Assembly (NCBI RefSeq): GCF_044464525.1
Contig: NZ_JBIQLE010000003.1
Coordinates: forward strand, 124,001 to 188,000
DNA length: 64,000 nt
Direction of reading: 5' to 3'
From: Pusillimonas sp044464525
GTDB lineage: Bacteria > Pseudomonadota > Gammaproteobacteria > Burkholderiales > Burkholderiaceae_B
Notes under the pieces: generated by a model
Database searches by the model: none
The model's input: only the letters and a program-made list of their open reading frames with translations
Told to the model about the DNA's origin: nothing
Program-made: the position numbers and the translations under genes
Part shown: piece after piece, positions 55,044 through 63,370 of the stretch
Numbering within the stretch: position 1 is the stretch's first letter
Layout: every line of letters starts with the position of its first letter

Positions 55044-56333
55044 TTAAAACCCCATTACGCTGCGATAGTACTGGTACATGGCGCGAATCGCCGCTTCGGA
55101 AATAGGAGTGTTCGGCGTACCCACCTTGCCGGAGTCGAGCTTGACCACACCCAGATCCGTCGACGAGCGGCGTATCCCTTCCTGGGCGAATTTCATGGCC
55201 TCGTTATCTTCAATGCCGAGGAAGCCGGCCGGCCCCATCAGGTTGCCCTGGCGCAGGCGGTGACGGGTCATTTCCTCGGTGTCATCCTCGTAGCCGAACA
55301 TCGTCCATTGCATGATCATGCTATTGGGGCCGTTCGGTATCATTTGACGAATACCCATAGTGTTCATTTCACGCTGCACGACCAGGTTGGGCCAGATCGT
55401 ATGCATGGTGACGGACCATGGCGAGTCGAACTCTTTGATGAAATGCAAAATACGCTCATCGCGCAGGCGCAAGCCCTCGAAAAACGAGCGCATTTCTTGT
55501 TTGGTCTCGCTATCGACATCGGCATAGAGTTCGTCTTTTTTCGCAGACCCAATAAAGCTATGGCGGCCCAACTTTGTGTCAGTGAACATGGTCGACTTGC
55601 CGCCAGCGACGAAAAGCCCGAACACCACCAGGAACGAATGCAGCAAGGTCGCGTGGTACGGATCCTTGAGGTTCTCGTGGTACATCTTCCAGTTGCAGGG
55701 CAGCTCGTTGCGGTAATAACCAAGAACTTTCAATGGCTTGCCGGGAAACGCCACCTTGAAGTCTTCCAGCACTTCGGGGGTAAGGTATTCTTCGATTGGC
55801 TCCACCTTGTCTGAATACGAGGCGAATACCACGCCGTTCAGGACGGTCACGTTCAACTTGAGAAGACCATGGTCTTCGTTGCGGAAATCCTTGGGCATGC
55901 CGCCATTCTTATCAACGCCCCGCTTGAATGGCACACCCTGCAGATCGCCCTTCAGGGTATACGACCACTGGTGGTAGGGACAGACAAACTCTTTGGTGTT
56001 TCCCTGGTTTTCGCGGCAGAATTCAACGCCGCGATGCGCGCAGCGGTTTTCAAAGACATGGACGGAACCATCTTCGGCGCGCGACACCACAACCGGCGTG
56101 GCCCCTACGTACGACCGCTTGAAGTCGCCGACATTTGGAATTTCGGCCTCAAGAGCGACGAAGTTCCAGGTGTCGCCCTGGAAAATGACTTCCATTTCTT
56201 TGTCATAGACTTCTTGGCTGGTGTACACCCAATCAGGAATATAGTGCAGGCCGTCTTCGGGCCATACACATTCTGATAACGGGGCGTCTTTGTACCTTAC
56301 GGTTTGCCCGGTAACGGCTTGAAATTGATACAT
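55044..56333 (-). CDS. Ring-hydroxylating oxygenase alpha subunit (salicylate 5-hydroxylase/anthranilate dioxygenase type)
   Basis: A 429-residue oxygenase. Rieske ligands are in CAHRGVEFC near residue 97 and CPYHQWSYTLKG near 118. The catalytic iron site is ENLKDPYHATLLH near residue 221, with two His. The C-terminal part (IRQMIPNGPNSMIMQWTMFGYEDD, split as IRQMIPNGPNS and MIMQWTMFGYEDD) resembles NagG-like salicylate 5-hydroxylases. It would hydroxylate an ortho-substituted benzoate. It lies between its reductase (upstream) and beta subunit (downstream); GGAG precedes the ATG. Confidence 0.9.
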   Translation of the reverse strand: MYQFQAVTGQTVRYKDAPLSECVWPEDGLHYIPDWVYTSQEVYDKEMEVIFQGDTWNFVALEAEIPNVGDFKRSYVGATPVVVSRAEDGSVHVFENRCAHRGVEFCRENQGNTKEFVCPYHQWSYTLKGDLQGVPFKRGVDKNGGMPKDFRNEDHGLLKLNVTVLNGVVFASYSDKVEPIEEYLTPEVLEDFKVAFPGKPLKVLGYYRNELPCNWKMYHENLKDPYHATLLHSFLVVFGLFVAGGKSTMFTDTKLGRHSFIGSAKKDELYADVDSETKQEMRSFFEGLRLRDERILHFIKEFDSPWSVTMHTIWPNLVVQREMNTMGIRQMIPNGPNSMIMQWTMFGYEDDTEEMTRHRLRQGNLMGPAGFLGIEDNEAMKFAQEGIRRSSTDLGVVKLDSGKVGTPNTPISEAAIRAMYQYYRSVMGF

Positions 56334-56353
56334 GGAGAGCTCCTGTTAAGTTG

Positions 56354-57643
56354 TTAACATCCGGGTTCTTTGGCCGCCGCCACAGCTGCCTTGGCGTAAG
56401 CGCGCAATGCTATGGCGGTATTTGTGAATTGGGTGATGTCGATGGGCAAGGCGCCCTCAAGCAGAGGCCTGATGGCCCGAAGTTCGCCGCCGGCATTGAC
56501 GGCAAGAGCTTGGCATGCCTTGCCATCTCGCAGCCCAAGCATGATGAAGCTGGGCGCGCCCTGATCCGGCTCGGGTTCACCTCGCACAATGTATTCGCAC
56601 TGGGCTTGGGGCAAGCCAAGCATTTGTATGTTGCAGTCGAACTGGTCGGTCCAGAACCAAGGAAAAGCGGCAGGCTTGGACGGCTGGCCAAGAATGGCAG
56701 CCGCCGCGATACGCGCTTGCTCATTGGCGTTCTGCCACGACTCCAAACGCAACGCCGTACTTTGGCCATTGCGTTTTTGGCTGGTGCAGTCGCCGGCGGC
56801 ATAGATTCCGGGCGCGCTGCTGCGGCACTGCTCGTCGACAAGCACGCCCCCGTTCGTCTCATCCACGTCCAGGCCGGCGGCCCTGGCAAGCGAGTTGTTC
56901 GCGGTGAGTCCGATGGCCACCAAAATGGTATCGGCCTGCAAAACTGTGCCGTCGGCCAGCGAGATGACCGCCATGCCGCTGTCGCCGCCTGACAAATCCA
57001 CGTCTTGAATAGACTGGCCCAAGTGCAGGGCGGCGCCCGAACGGGCGGCACGGCCTTGCAACCAGCCCGAAAACTCCGGGGGAACTACGCGCGCAAGGAC
57101 TCGGTCGGCGGATTCAATGATACTGACTTTCGCCCCCAGGCCTACGGCGGTCGAAGCGACTTCAAGGCCAAGAAAACCACCCCCGACAATGACCACGTGC
57201 TTGCTGCGATCCATGCAGCCCCGCAAGCGCCGGGCATCATCCAAGGTGCGCAAATAGTGCACAAACGGAGACTGCGCCGGCAATGAAGGCAAGGTGCGCG
57301 CCACGCCCCCAGTGGCCAGCAAGCAGCGATCAAACGACAGCTGCGCGCCATCGGACAACACTGCCTGGCGATTGCCGACGTCCAACTGAGTGACCCGCAA
57401 GCCCAAGCGCAGATCGATATCGCCGTTGGAGAAAAACTCGGCATCCTTTATATGAAGAGCCGGCTCCTCGTCGGCGCCGGCGGCCAACACCGCTTTGGAA
57501 AGCGGCGGGCGCTCATACGGAGGATGAAGTTCATCGCCCACCAGCGTGATCGCGCCTGTATAGCCCAGGTCGCGCAGCGAGGCCGCCGCCACTGCGGCAG
57601 CCTGTCCCGCACCTACAACAAGAATCGACGAAATATTTGACAT
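56354..57643 (-). CDS. NAD(P)H-dependent ferredoxin reductase of the oxygenase system
   Basis: A 429-residue two-dinucleotide-fold flavoprotein. The FAD motif is ILVVGAGQAAAVAAASLRDLGY at residue 7, and PYERPPLSKAVL is near 43. The NAD motif is VVIVGGGFLGLEVASTAVGLG near 148, and the second FAD segment is IYAAGDCTSQ near 278. It moves electrons from NADH to the Rieske ferredoxin encoded next door. This is the classical solution, unlike the NuoEF-like pair in the other Rieske operon. Confidence 0.92.
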   Translation of the reverse strand: MSNISSILVVGAGQAAAVAAASLRDLGYTGAITLVGDELHPPYERPPLSKAVLAAGADEEPALHIKDAEFFSNGDIDLRLGLRVTQLDVGNRQAVLSDGAQLSFDRCLLATGGVARTLPSLPAQSPFVHYLRTLDDARRLRGCMDRSKHVVIVGGGFLGLEVASTAVGLGAKVSIIESADRVLARVVPPEFSGWLQGRAARSGAALHLGQSIQDVDLSGGDSGMAVISLADGTVLQADTILVAIGLTANNSLARAAGLDVDETNGGVLVDEQCRSSAPGIYAAGDCTSQKRNGQSTALRLESWQNANEQARIAAAAILGQPSKPAAFPWFWTDQFDCNIQMLGLPQAQCEYIVRGEPEPDQGAPSFIMLGLRDGKACQALAVNAGGELRAIRPLLEGALPIDITQFTNTAIALRAYAKAAVAAAKEPGC

Positions 57644-57682
57644 GAGCTAGCGCAAATTTGAACGCCTTGGCATCGTTGACGT

Positions 57683-57988
57683 TCAGAGGGCGACGAAAAT
57701 ATCGTCGCCTTCGGTTTTGACGGGATAGGTTTGAATATCGACGGTTGCGGGCGCGCACATGGCTTTGCCGCTGCGAAGGTCGAACTTGGCCTGGTGCAAG
57801 GGGCATTCGATACAGCCATCTTCAAGATAGCCGTCGGACAACAACGCATACTGATGTGTACAGACGTTGTCCGTAGCGAAATATTCGCCCTCGGTATGGT
57901 GCAAGGCCAACTGCTTGCCCTCGACATCAATCGCGAGGGATTCGTCCTCGGACACCTGGTCGGTGGTGGCTATTTTGATCCAATTCAT
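57683..57988 (-). CDS. Rieske-type ferredoxin of the oxygenase system
   Basis: A 101-residue ferredoxin. Rieske ligands are in NVCTHQYALLSDG near residue 44 and CIECPLHQAKFDLRSG near 62 (C-x-H and C-x2-H). It shuttles electrons from the reductase to the alpha subunit. It is the first gene of the leftward four-gene operon, just downstream of the MarR-type inverted repeat. Confidence 0.94.
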   Translation of the reverse strand: MNWIKIATTDQVSEDESLAIDVEGKQLALHHTEGEYFATDNVCTHQYALLSDGYLEDGCIECPLHQAKFDLRSGKAMCAPATVDIQTYPVKTEGDDIFVAL

Positions 57989-58004
57989 AGGTTTCCAATG
58001 TTAC

Positions 58005-58031
58005 GTATACTGATGGATATGGTCAGTATAC
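58005..58031. promoter_or_regulatory. Inverted-repeat operator in the oxygenase/MarR divergent promoter
   Basis: GTATACTGA (58005-58013) and TCAGTATAC (58023-58031) form a perfect 9-bp dyad with a 9-base spacer. It lies 17 bases upstream of the Rieske ferredoxin start and 188 upstream of the MarR start. Position and symmetry fit a MarR operator that represses the oxygenase operon. Confidence 0.7.
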
Positions 58032-58218
58032 TGTTGATTTTTTTAGGCGAAACATTGGGGTTTTCACTAGGTAGGATATCAAGAGGTCCTCGTTCTTGGT
58101 CGTTGACATCCAGCAAATTTCATCAGTACACTGCGCAAAAGCTCAGCCCGCTGATGCTGATGACGCGAGTAGCATTCACAGCATAAAACTGAGTAATCAT
58201 CGGCCTCTTGGGAGCGAA

Positions 58219-58755
58219 ATGTCCACCACCAAAAAGTCGCGGTTAGATTCGTCGTCAGACCACGCAAACAACTCCGGTAACGATATGGTTGCCGATATGT
58301 TCAGCCAGGGCCTTTGGTCACGGCCGGGCTTTCTGGTACGCCGGCTGCATCAGATTCACTACGCCCTGTTCCTGGAAGAGTGCAAGGATGAAAACATCAC
58401 TCCGGTTCAGTACGGCATCCTGACCGTCTTGGCGGTTGAGCCGTGGATGGACCAGACCGCCATCAGCTATGAAGTCGGCATTGACAGAACTACTTCGGCC
58501 GACGTCATTCGTCGCCTGGAAGAAAAAGGCTGGCTTGAGCGCCGCACCAACCCCACTGATCGCCGCTCCCGCCAGGCGCGGGTAACCGACGAGGGCCTGA
58601 AGGTGATGGAAATGCTTAAAACCAGCCTGGTGCGTTCACAGCAACGCCTGCTGCAGCCCCTTTCGACTGCCGATCGCAAAACCTTCATGAGGCTGCTGAC
58701 AGAGGTGGTTATGGCCAACAACCAGCATGGCAGGGCCGAGCTCAAGAAACCGTAG
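58219..58755 (+). CDS. MarR-family transcriptional regulator
   Basis: A 178-residue winged-helix regulator. The core includes ITPVQYGILTVLAVEPWMDQTAISYEVG near residue 70 (split as ITPVQYGILTVLAVEP and WMDQTAISYEVG), then RTTSADVIRRLEEKGWLERR and the wing NPTDRRSRQARVTDEGL. The start at 58219 has GGGAGCG 3-4 bases upstream; a longer frame lacks similarity. It diverges from the oxygenase operon and precedes the decarboxylase-like gene. Its ligand is probably an aromatic acid or its CoA ester. Confidence 0.9.
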   Translation: MSTTKKSRLDSSSDHANNSGNDMVADMFSQGLWSRPGFLVRRLHQIHYALFLEECKDENITPVQYGILTVLAVEPWMDQTAISYEVGIDRTTSADVIRRLEEKGWLERRTNPTDRRSRQARVTDEGLKVMEMLKTSLVRSQQRLLQPLSTADRKTFMRLLTEVVMANNQHGRAELKKP

Positions 58756-58874
58756 CCGGCGGCGACGACGCAACGGGTTACCGCGACCGAATCAACAGCT
58801 TCAGCACAGCCTGTCCGCCTTATGGCGAATTGCCTGGCGGAGCGGCCCAAGTACATCAATCGAGGAGAACACCA

Positions 58875-59837
58875 GTGGGACGAATTCGTAAAATTGCTAT
58901 TGAAGAACACTTTACCGCAGTCGCGTTTGACGATTATCGGAAAGGGTTTTCAAGCCTGGTTCCGCTGGAATCGCTTCAGGCCCTGCATCGGCAACTATCG
59001 GATTTCGATGATCTGCGGATCAAGGAAATGGACGCAGCGGGCGTTGATTATGTGATTCTTTCAGAGAATGCGCCCGGCATTCAGTGGATACAGGATACCG
59101 ACACGGCAATCGCCCGTGCGCGAGAAAGCAACGACTACCTGGCCTCTCGCGTCGCCCGCAACCCTGATCGTTTCGGCGCATTCGCCGCGCTGCCCATGCA
59201 AGACCCGCATGCCGCCGTGCAAGAACTCGAACGCACCGTCAAGACCATGGGATTCAAAGGCGCGCTGGTCAATGGCCATACCAACGGCGTGTACTATGAC
59301 GATCCGGCCTACGATGTGGTGTGGGAAAGCCTGCAGGCACTGGACGTTCCCTTTTACCTGCACCCCTTCAACATTTACGGACAAATCCATGCCTACGATG
59401 GCCATCCCGTCATTGCCGGAGCGGCTTGGGGCTGGGGAGTGGAAACCGCCACTCATGCATTGCGCTTGTTATTCGGCGGCGTGTTCGATCGCTTCCCCGG
59501 CGTCAAGCTGATTCTGGGGCATATGGGCGAAGGGCTGCCTTTCCAAAGGTGGCGTTTCGATAGCCGCTTCGCCGCCTACCCCAACGGCATAACGCTAAAT
59601 CGCGCCCCCTCGGAGTACATCGGCTCCAACATCGTCATCACTACATCCGGAGTTTGCTCTCCGGCCGCCCTGATGGGCGCCATCGGCGAGATGGGCGCCG
59701 AAGCGGTCATGTTCTCTGTCGATTACCCATACGAATCCAGCTCGGTGGCGGCTGACTTCATTGAAAAGGCCCCGATGGACGAACATACCCGCGCCTTGGT
59801 CTGCTACGGGAACGCTGAACGCCTGTTCAAACTTTGA
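58875..59837 (+). CDS. Amidohydrolase-family decarboxylase (gamma-resorcylate decarboxylase-like)
   Basis: A 320-residue ACMSD-type TIM-barrel metal enzyme. Matches to gamma-resorcylate (2,6-dihydroxybenzoate) decarboxylases include the metal-binding IAIEEHF at residue 6, ILSENAPGIQ near 62, GALVNG, LDVPFYLHPFN near 158, LILGHMGEGLPF near 213 and FSVDYPYES near 282. It would remove CO2 non-oxidatively from an ortho-hydroxybenzoate. The GTG start at 58875 has GAGGAG 7 bases upstream. It lies 119 bases after the MarR gene and probably handles a product of the oxygenase operon. Confidence 0.87.
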   Translation: MGRIRKIAIEEHFTAVAFDDYRKGFSSLVPLESLQALHRQLSDFDDLRIKEMDAAGVDYVILSENAPGIQWIQDTDTAIARARESNDYLASRVARNPDRFGAFAALPMQDPHAAVQELERTVKTMGFKGALVNGHTNGVYYDDPAYDVVWESLQALDVPFYLHPFNIYGQIHAYDGHPVIAGAAWGWGVETATHALRLLFGGVFDRFPGVKLILGHMGEGLPFQRWRFDSRFAAYPNGITLNRAPSEYIGSNIVITTSGVCSPAALMGAIGEMGAEAVMFSVDYPYESSSVAADFIEKAPMDEHTRALVCYGNAERLFKL

Positions 59838-59902
59838 GCCCGGCGAAAACCGCAGGCCACCGTCTGGACGATGCTCACGCGCGACAATGTTTCGAATATG
59901 GT

Positions 59903-59938
59903 CGTTCGTGACGCCTCGTTCGTGGTGCTCGGTTCGTG
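59903..59938 (+). repeat. Three short direct repeats with 14-base period
   Basis: GTTCGTG (with C, C or G in front) occurs with starts 14 bases apart at 59903, 59917 and 59931. A dyad ACGCCTCG (59911) with CGAGGCGT (59944) overlaps them. The region (59838-60086) holds no gene; the function of the repeats is unknown. Confidence 0.5.
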
Positions 59939-60007
59939 ATACGCGAGGCGTGGTTTGTAGTCGGCGCCCAACGCTCAAGATACTTCCGCGCCTACGCCGC
60001 CCAAGTC

Positions 60008-60044
60008 AAACTGCCCGCCAGGATTTCCCTGGCGGGCAGTTTTT
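60008..60044. terminator. Bidirectional intrinsic terminator
   Basis: A perfect 12-bp stem (CTGCCCGCCAGG/CCTGGCGGGCAG, loop 5) flanked by AAA on the left and TTTTT on the right. It ends the rightward decarboxylase-like gene and the leftward RidA operon. Confidence 0.92.
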
Positions 60045-60086
60045 ATGGGGCGGCCCTGAAGCCGCAGTTACAAGCACATGCGGAGC

Positions 60087-60497
60087 TTACTGGGCGGCTG
60101 GCACGACGGCAGTGACTTCGATCTCGACCTTGGCGCGGTCTTCGACCAGATCAGCCACCTGAACCGCAGTCATGGCCGGGAAATTGCGGCCGATGATTTC
60201 GCGATAATGCTGGCCGATCTCGCGTAGCGAGGCGACGTATTCTTTCTTGTCGACCACATACCAGGTCATGCGCGTGATGTGCTCGGGACCGGCGCCGCCT
60301 TCTTTGAGGATGGCCACGATGTTGCGCAGCGTCTGGCCGACCTGATCGGCCAGGTCGTCGGTTTCGAACTGTTGTTCGGCATTCCAGGCGACCTGGCCGC
60401 CCACGAAGATGATGCGGCTGCCGACGGTCAGCTCATTCATGATGCCGTTGGAATAACCGCGCGGGGGAGCCCAGTCGGATGGTTGCAGGATCTTCAT
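60087..60497 (-). CDS. RidA/YjgF-family protein
   Basis: A 136-residue protein of the Rid family, which hydrolyses reactive enamines or imines to keto acids. Typical segments are RIIFVGGQVAWNAEQ near residue 27, DQVGQTLRNIVAILKEGGAG near 50 and VEIEVTAVVP at the C-terminus. The catalytic Arg expected in the NFPAR motif is Met here (RNFPAMTAVQV near residue 110), so it may belong to a Rid subgroup with another activity. It follows the CoA ligase gene by 27 bases, as in 2-aminobenzoate gene clusters, where an imine intermediate is expected. Confidence 0.88.
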   Translation of the reverse strand: MKILQPSDWAPPRGYSNGIMNELTVGSRIIFVGGQVAWNAEQQFETDDLADQVGQTLRNIVAILKEGGAGPEHITRMTWYVVDKKEYVASLREIGQHYREIIGRNFPAMTAVQVADLVEDRAKVEIEVTAVVPAAQ

Positions 60498-60524
60498 TTA
60501 TTCCTCTCGTAAAAAAGAAAAAAC

Positions 60525-62168
60525 TTATTGCTTGCGCAGTACGAAGCGCTGGAGTTTGCCTGTTTCGGTTCGCGGCAGTGCCGCGACGAATTCAATGGCG
60601 CGTGGATACTTATACGGAGCGATCTGGGCCTTTACGTGGTCTTGCAGCGTCTTGACCATGGCATCGCCCTCGTCGAAGCCCGGCTTGAGCACCACGAAGG
60701 CCTTCACGATATTGCCGCGCTGATCGTCGGGCACGCCGATGACGCCGCACTCGGCCACGGCCTTGTGGCTAAGTAGGGCATCTTCGACTTCAGGCCCCGC
60801 GATGTTGTAGCCCGCCGAGATGATCATGTCATCGTTGCGTGCCTGATAGAAGAAATAGCCGTCGTCGTCTTGAATGAAAGTGTCGCCGGGCAGGTTCCAC
60901 CCCTGCTGCACAAAGACGCGTTGACGCTCATCGTCAAGATAACGGCAACCAGTGGGCCCCTTGACCACCAGGCGGCCGACCGTGCCATTGGGCACTGGCT
61001 TGAGATCTTCATCGACAACCTGGGCCACATAGCCGGGCACGACGGTGCCGATAGCCCCTCGGCGCACGTCTTCCGGCGCGCTGGCGACAAACACGTGAAT
61101 CATCTCGGTGCCGCCAATGCCGTCGATCATCTCGATGCCGCTAGCCTGCTTCCAGAGTTGGCGCGTTGCATCGGGCAAGGCCTCGCCGGCGGATACAGTC
61201 TTTTTAAGCGAAGACAGGTCGTATTTGGAAACGCGCTCGGCCATCTGCCTGTAGAACGTGGGCGCGGTGAAGGTCATGGTCACGCCGAAATCCTGGATGG
61301 TGTCCAGCAACAGATCGGGCGTGAGCTTTTCCATCAGCACCGTCGAGCCGCCCACCCGCAAGGGAAAACACAACAGCCCGCCCAGGCCGAAAGTAAAGGC
61401 CAGTGGCGGAGTGCCGCATACGACCTCATCGGGCGTCATGCGCAGCACGTGCTTGGAGAAGGTGTCGCACATGGCCAGCACATCGCGATGGAAATGCATG
61501 CAGCCCTTGGGCTTGCCCGTGGTGCCACTGGTAAAGGCAATGAGGCAAACGTCGTCAACGGCCGTATCGCAGGGCGTGAACCGGGCCGGCTTGGATTTGG
61601 CGATGTTCTCGAGCGAATCGTGGCCGTCGTCATGAAAGTAACGCACCTCGGTAAGCTCGGGGCAATATGCGGCATGCGATTTGTCGAAGCAATGCTCGAG
61701 CTCTTCAGACAGACGCTTGTCGCACAAAACGGCCGAAATGCGGGCTTTCTCGATAATGGGCTTGAGCTCGATGGCGCGCAGCAACGGCATGGTGGGAACC
61801 ACCACCAGCCCGGCCTTGACGACCGCCAGCCACGACGCCGCCATCATCACGTTGTTGGGCCCGCGCAGCAGCACCCGGTTGCCGGGCGCCAGCTTCATGT
61901 CTTCGATCAGGACATGAGCAATACGATTGGTCAGCTCGGCCAATTCGCGATAGCTCATGGTGCGCTTGTCACCGTTCTCTTCGCGCCAGCGCAAGGCGAC
62001 GCGGTCGCCATCGCCTCGCTCGACATGAGCGTCGACCAGATCTACGACGCAATTGAGCCGGGCCGGATACGCGACGTCGGGGTTGCCTTCCAGCAAAAAT
62101 TCCGGCCATTCCGCGTCAGGCGGTAGATGGTCTCGTGCGAAGGTGTCTTGATGGGCAGAGCGTTCCAT
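60525..62168 (-). CDS. 2-aminobenzoate-CoA ligase-type enzyme
   Basis: A 547-residue ANL ligase. The N-terminus DTFARDHLPPDAEWPEFLLE and LNCVVDLVDAHVERGDGDRVAL (split: LNCVVDLVDAHV and ERGDGDRVAL) match the 2-aminobenzoate-CoA ligase branch as I know it. The ATP loop LIAFTSGTTGKPKGCMHFHR is near residue 210, GIGGTEMIHVF near 345, DGYFFYQARNDDMI near 430 and the final lysine in ETGKLQRFVLR near 540. It activates 2-aminobenzoate (or another ortho-substituted benzoate) to the CoA ester in the cytoplasm. It lies between the dehydrogenase and RidA genes. Confidence 0.85.
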   Translation of the reverse strand: MERSAHQDTFARDHLPPDAEWPEFLLEGNPDVAYPARLNCVVDLVDAHVERGDGDRVALRWREENGDKRTMSYRELAELTNRIAHVLIEDMKLAPGNRVLLRGPNNVMMAASWLAVVKAGLVVVPTMPLLRAIELKPIIEKARISAVLCDKRLSEELEHCFDKSHAAYCPELTEVRYFHDDGHDSLENIAKSKPARFTPCDTAVDDVCLIAFTSGTTGKPKGCMHFHRDVLAMCDTFSKHVLRMTPDEVVCGTPPLAFTFGLGGLLCFPLRVGGSTVLMEKLTPDLLLDTIQDFGVTMTFTAPTFYRQMAERVSKYDLSSLKKTVSAGEALPDATRQLWKQASGIEMIDGIGGTEMIHVFVASAPEDVRRGAIGTVVPGYVAQVVDEDLKPVPNGTVGRLVVKGPTGCRYLDDERQRVFVQQGWNLPGDTFIQDDDGYFFYQARNDDMIISAGYNIAGPEVEDALLSHKAVAECGVIGVPDDQRGNIVKAFVVLKPGFDEGDAMVKTLQDHVKAQIAPYKYPRAIEFVAALPRTETGKLQRFVLRKQ

Positions 62169-62197
62169 ATTTTGTCTCCTGGTTGATCGGCCGGGCG

Positions 62198-63370
62198 TCA
62201 GTCGTCCTTGAGCAGTTCCCGGGCTATGATGAGACGCTGCACTTCGGTAGCGCCTTCATAGATGCGCAATGCGCGGATTTCTCGATAAAGTTTCTCGACG
62301 GGCATGCCTGACATCACACCTGCGCCGCCGAACATTTGCAATGCCCGGTCGATGACCCGCTGGGCGGATTCAGTGGCCGCCATCTTGGCCATCGCGGCTT
62401 CGCGGGTGGTGCGTACGCCTTTTACATCGCGCAACCATGCGGCGCGATAGGTAAGCAGGGCGGCAGCGTCGATTTCGGTGGCCATGTCACCCAAAGCAGC
62501 CTGGGTAAGCTGAAGATCTGCCAAGGTTTGGCCGAACATGCGCCGTGACTTGGCGCGGCCGAGCCCTTCTTGCAGCGCGCGCCGCGCAAACCCCAAAGCG
62601 GCCGCCGCCACCGAGGCGCGGAAGATGTCCAGCGTCATCATGGCGATCTTGAAGCCCTGGCCCGGGTCGCCCAAACGCTGCGACACCGGTACACGGCACT
62701 GATTGAACCGCAGCCGAGCCAGGGGATGGGGAGCGATAACATCGATACGTTCGGCGATCTCGAGCCCCGGCGTGTCGGCATCGACCACAAAGGCCGTGAT
62801 GCCGCGCGCGCCCGGCGCCTCGCCCGTGCGAACGAACAAGGTATAAAAATCGGCTATGCCGCCGTTGGAGATCCAGGTCTTTTCGCCATTGATGACGTAG
62901 CTGTCGCCGTCGAGCACAGCCTCGCACGACATGGCGGCGACGTCCGAACCGGCGTCGGGCTCGGACAACGCGAACGCGGCAATGGCTTCGCCCGACGCGA
63001 CCCGGGGCAGATAGCGCTGGCGCAATTCATCACTGCCTGCGATGGAAATGGCGCCGCTGCCCAGGCCCTGCATGGCAAAGGCGAAGTCGGCCAAGCCGTC
63101 GTGGCGCGCAAGCGTTTCACGCATGATGCATACCGCGCGCGAATCGATCTGCGGCCAACGGCCTCCCCAGGAACCCTCTGGACCCTGAGGCACGGCCACG
63201 CGCAGCCACCCCGCCTGGCCCAAAGCCTTGACCAAATGCCTGCAAGCGCTGTCGGTGTCGGAATGATCGACGTCGGCGAGCGCCTGCCGGCACCAAGCAT
63301 CAAGCTCGTGAGCCATCTCGGGATGACGCTCGTCGAAGAAAGGCCAGTCGAGCCAGGTGGTGTCTTTCAT
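62198..63370 (-). CDS. Acyl-CoA dehydrogenase
   Basis: A 390-residue flavoprotein. FAD/substrate motifs are FALSEPDAGSDVAAM near residue 135 and YVINGEKTWISNGG near 160. The region QTLADLQLTQAALGDMATEI is near 280, and the catalytic Glu is in RIYEGATEVQRLIIAREL near the C-terminus. It would oxidise a cyclic or ring-opened acyl-CoA in the aminobenzoyl-CoA route. The ATG at 63370 shares one base with the upstream crotonase stop (TGATG). Confidence 0.92.
   Translation of the reverse strand: MKDTTWLDWPFFDERHPEMAHELDAWCRQALADVDHSDTDSACRHLVKALGQAGWLRVAVPQGPEGSWGGRWPQIDSRAVCIMRETLARHDGLADFAFAMQGLGSGAISIAGSDELRQRYLPRVASGEAIAAFALSEPDAGSDVAAMSCEAVLDGDSYVINGEKTWISNGGIADFYTLFVRTGEAPGARGITAFVVDADTPGLEIAERIDVIAPHPLARLRFNQCRVPVSQRLGDPGQGFKIAMMTLDIFRASVAAAALGFARRALQEGLGRAKSRRMFGQTLADLQLTQAALGDMATEIDAAALLTYRAAWLRDVKGVRTTREAAMAKMAATESAQRVIDRALQMFGGAGVMSGMPVEKLYREIRALRIYEGATEVQRLIIARELLKDD

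Noticed and set aside
60870..62126. 418-codon open frame on the plus strand opposite the CoA ligase gene
   Set aside because: It is antisense to a well-conserved ANL ligase; the His/Gly/Gln-rich translation looks like a shadow.
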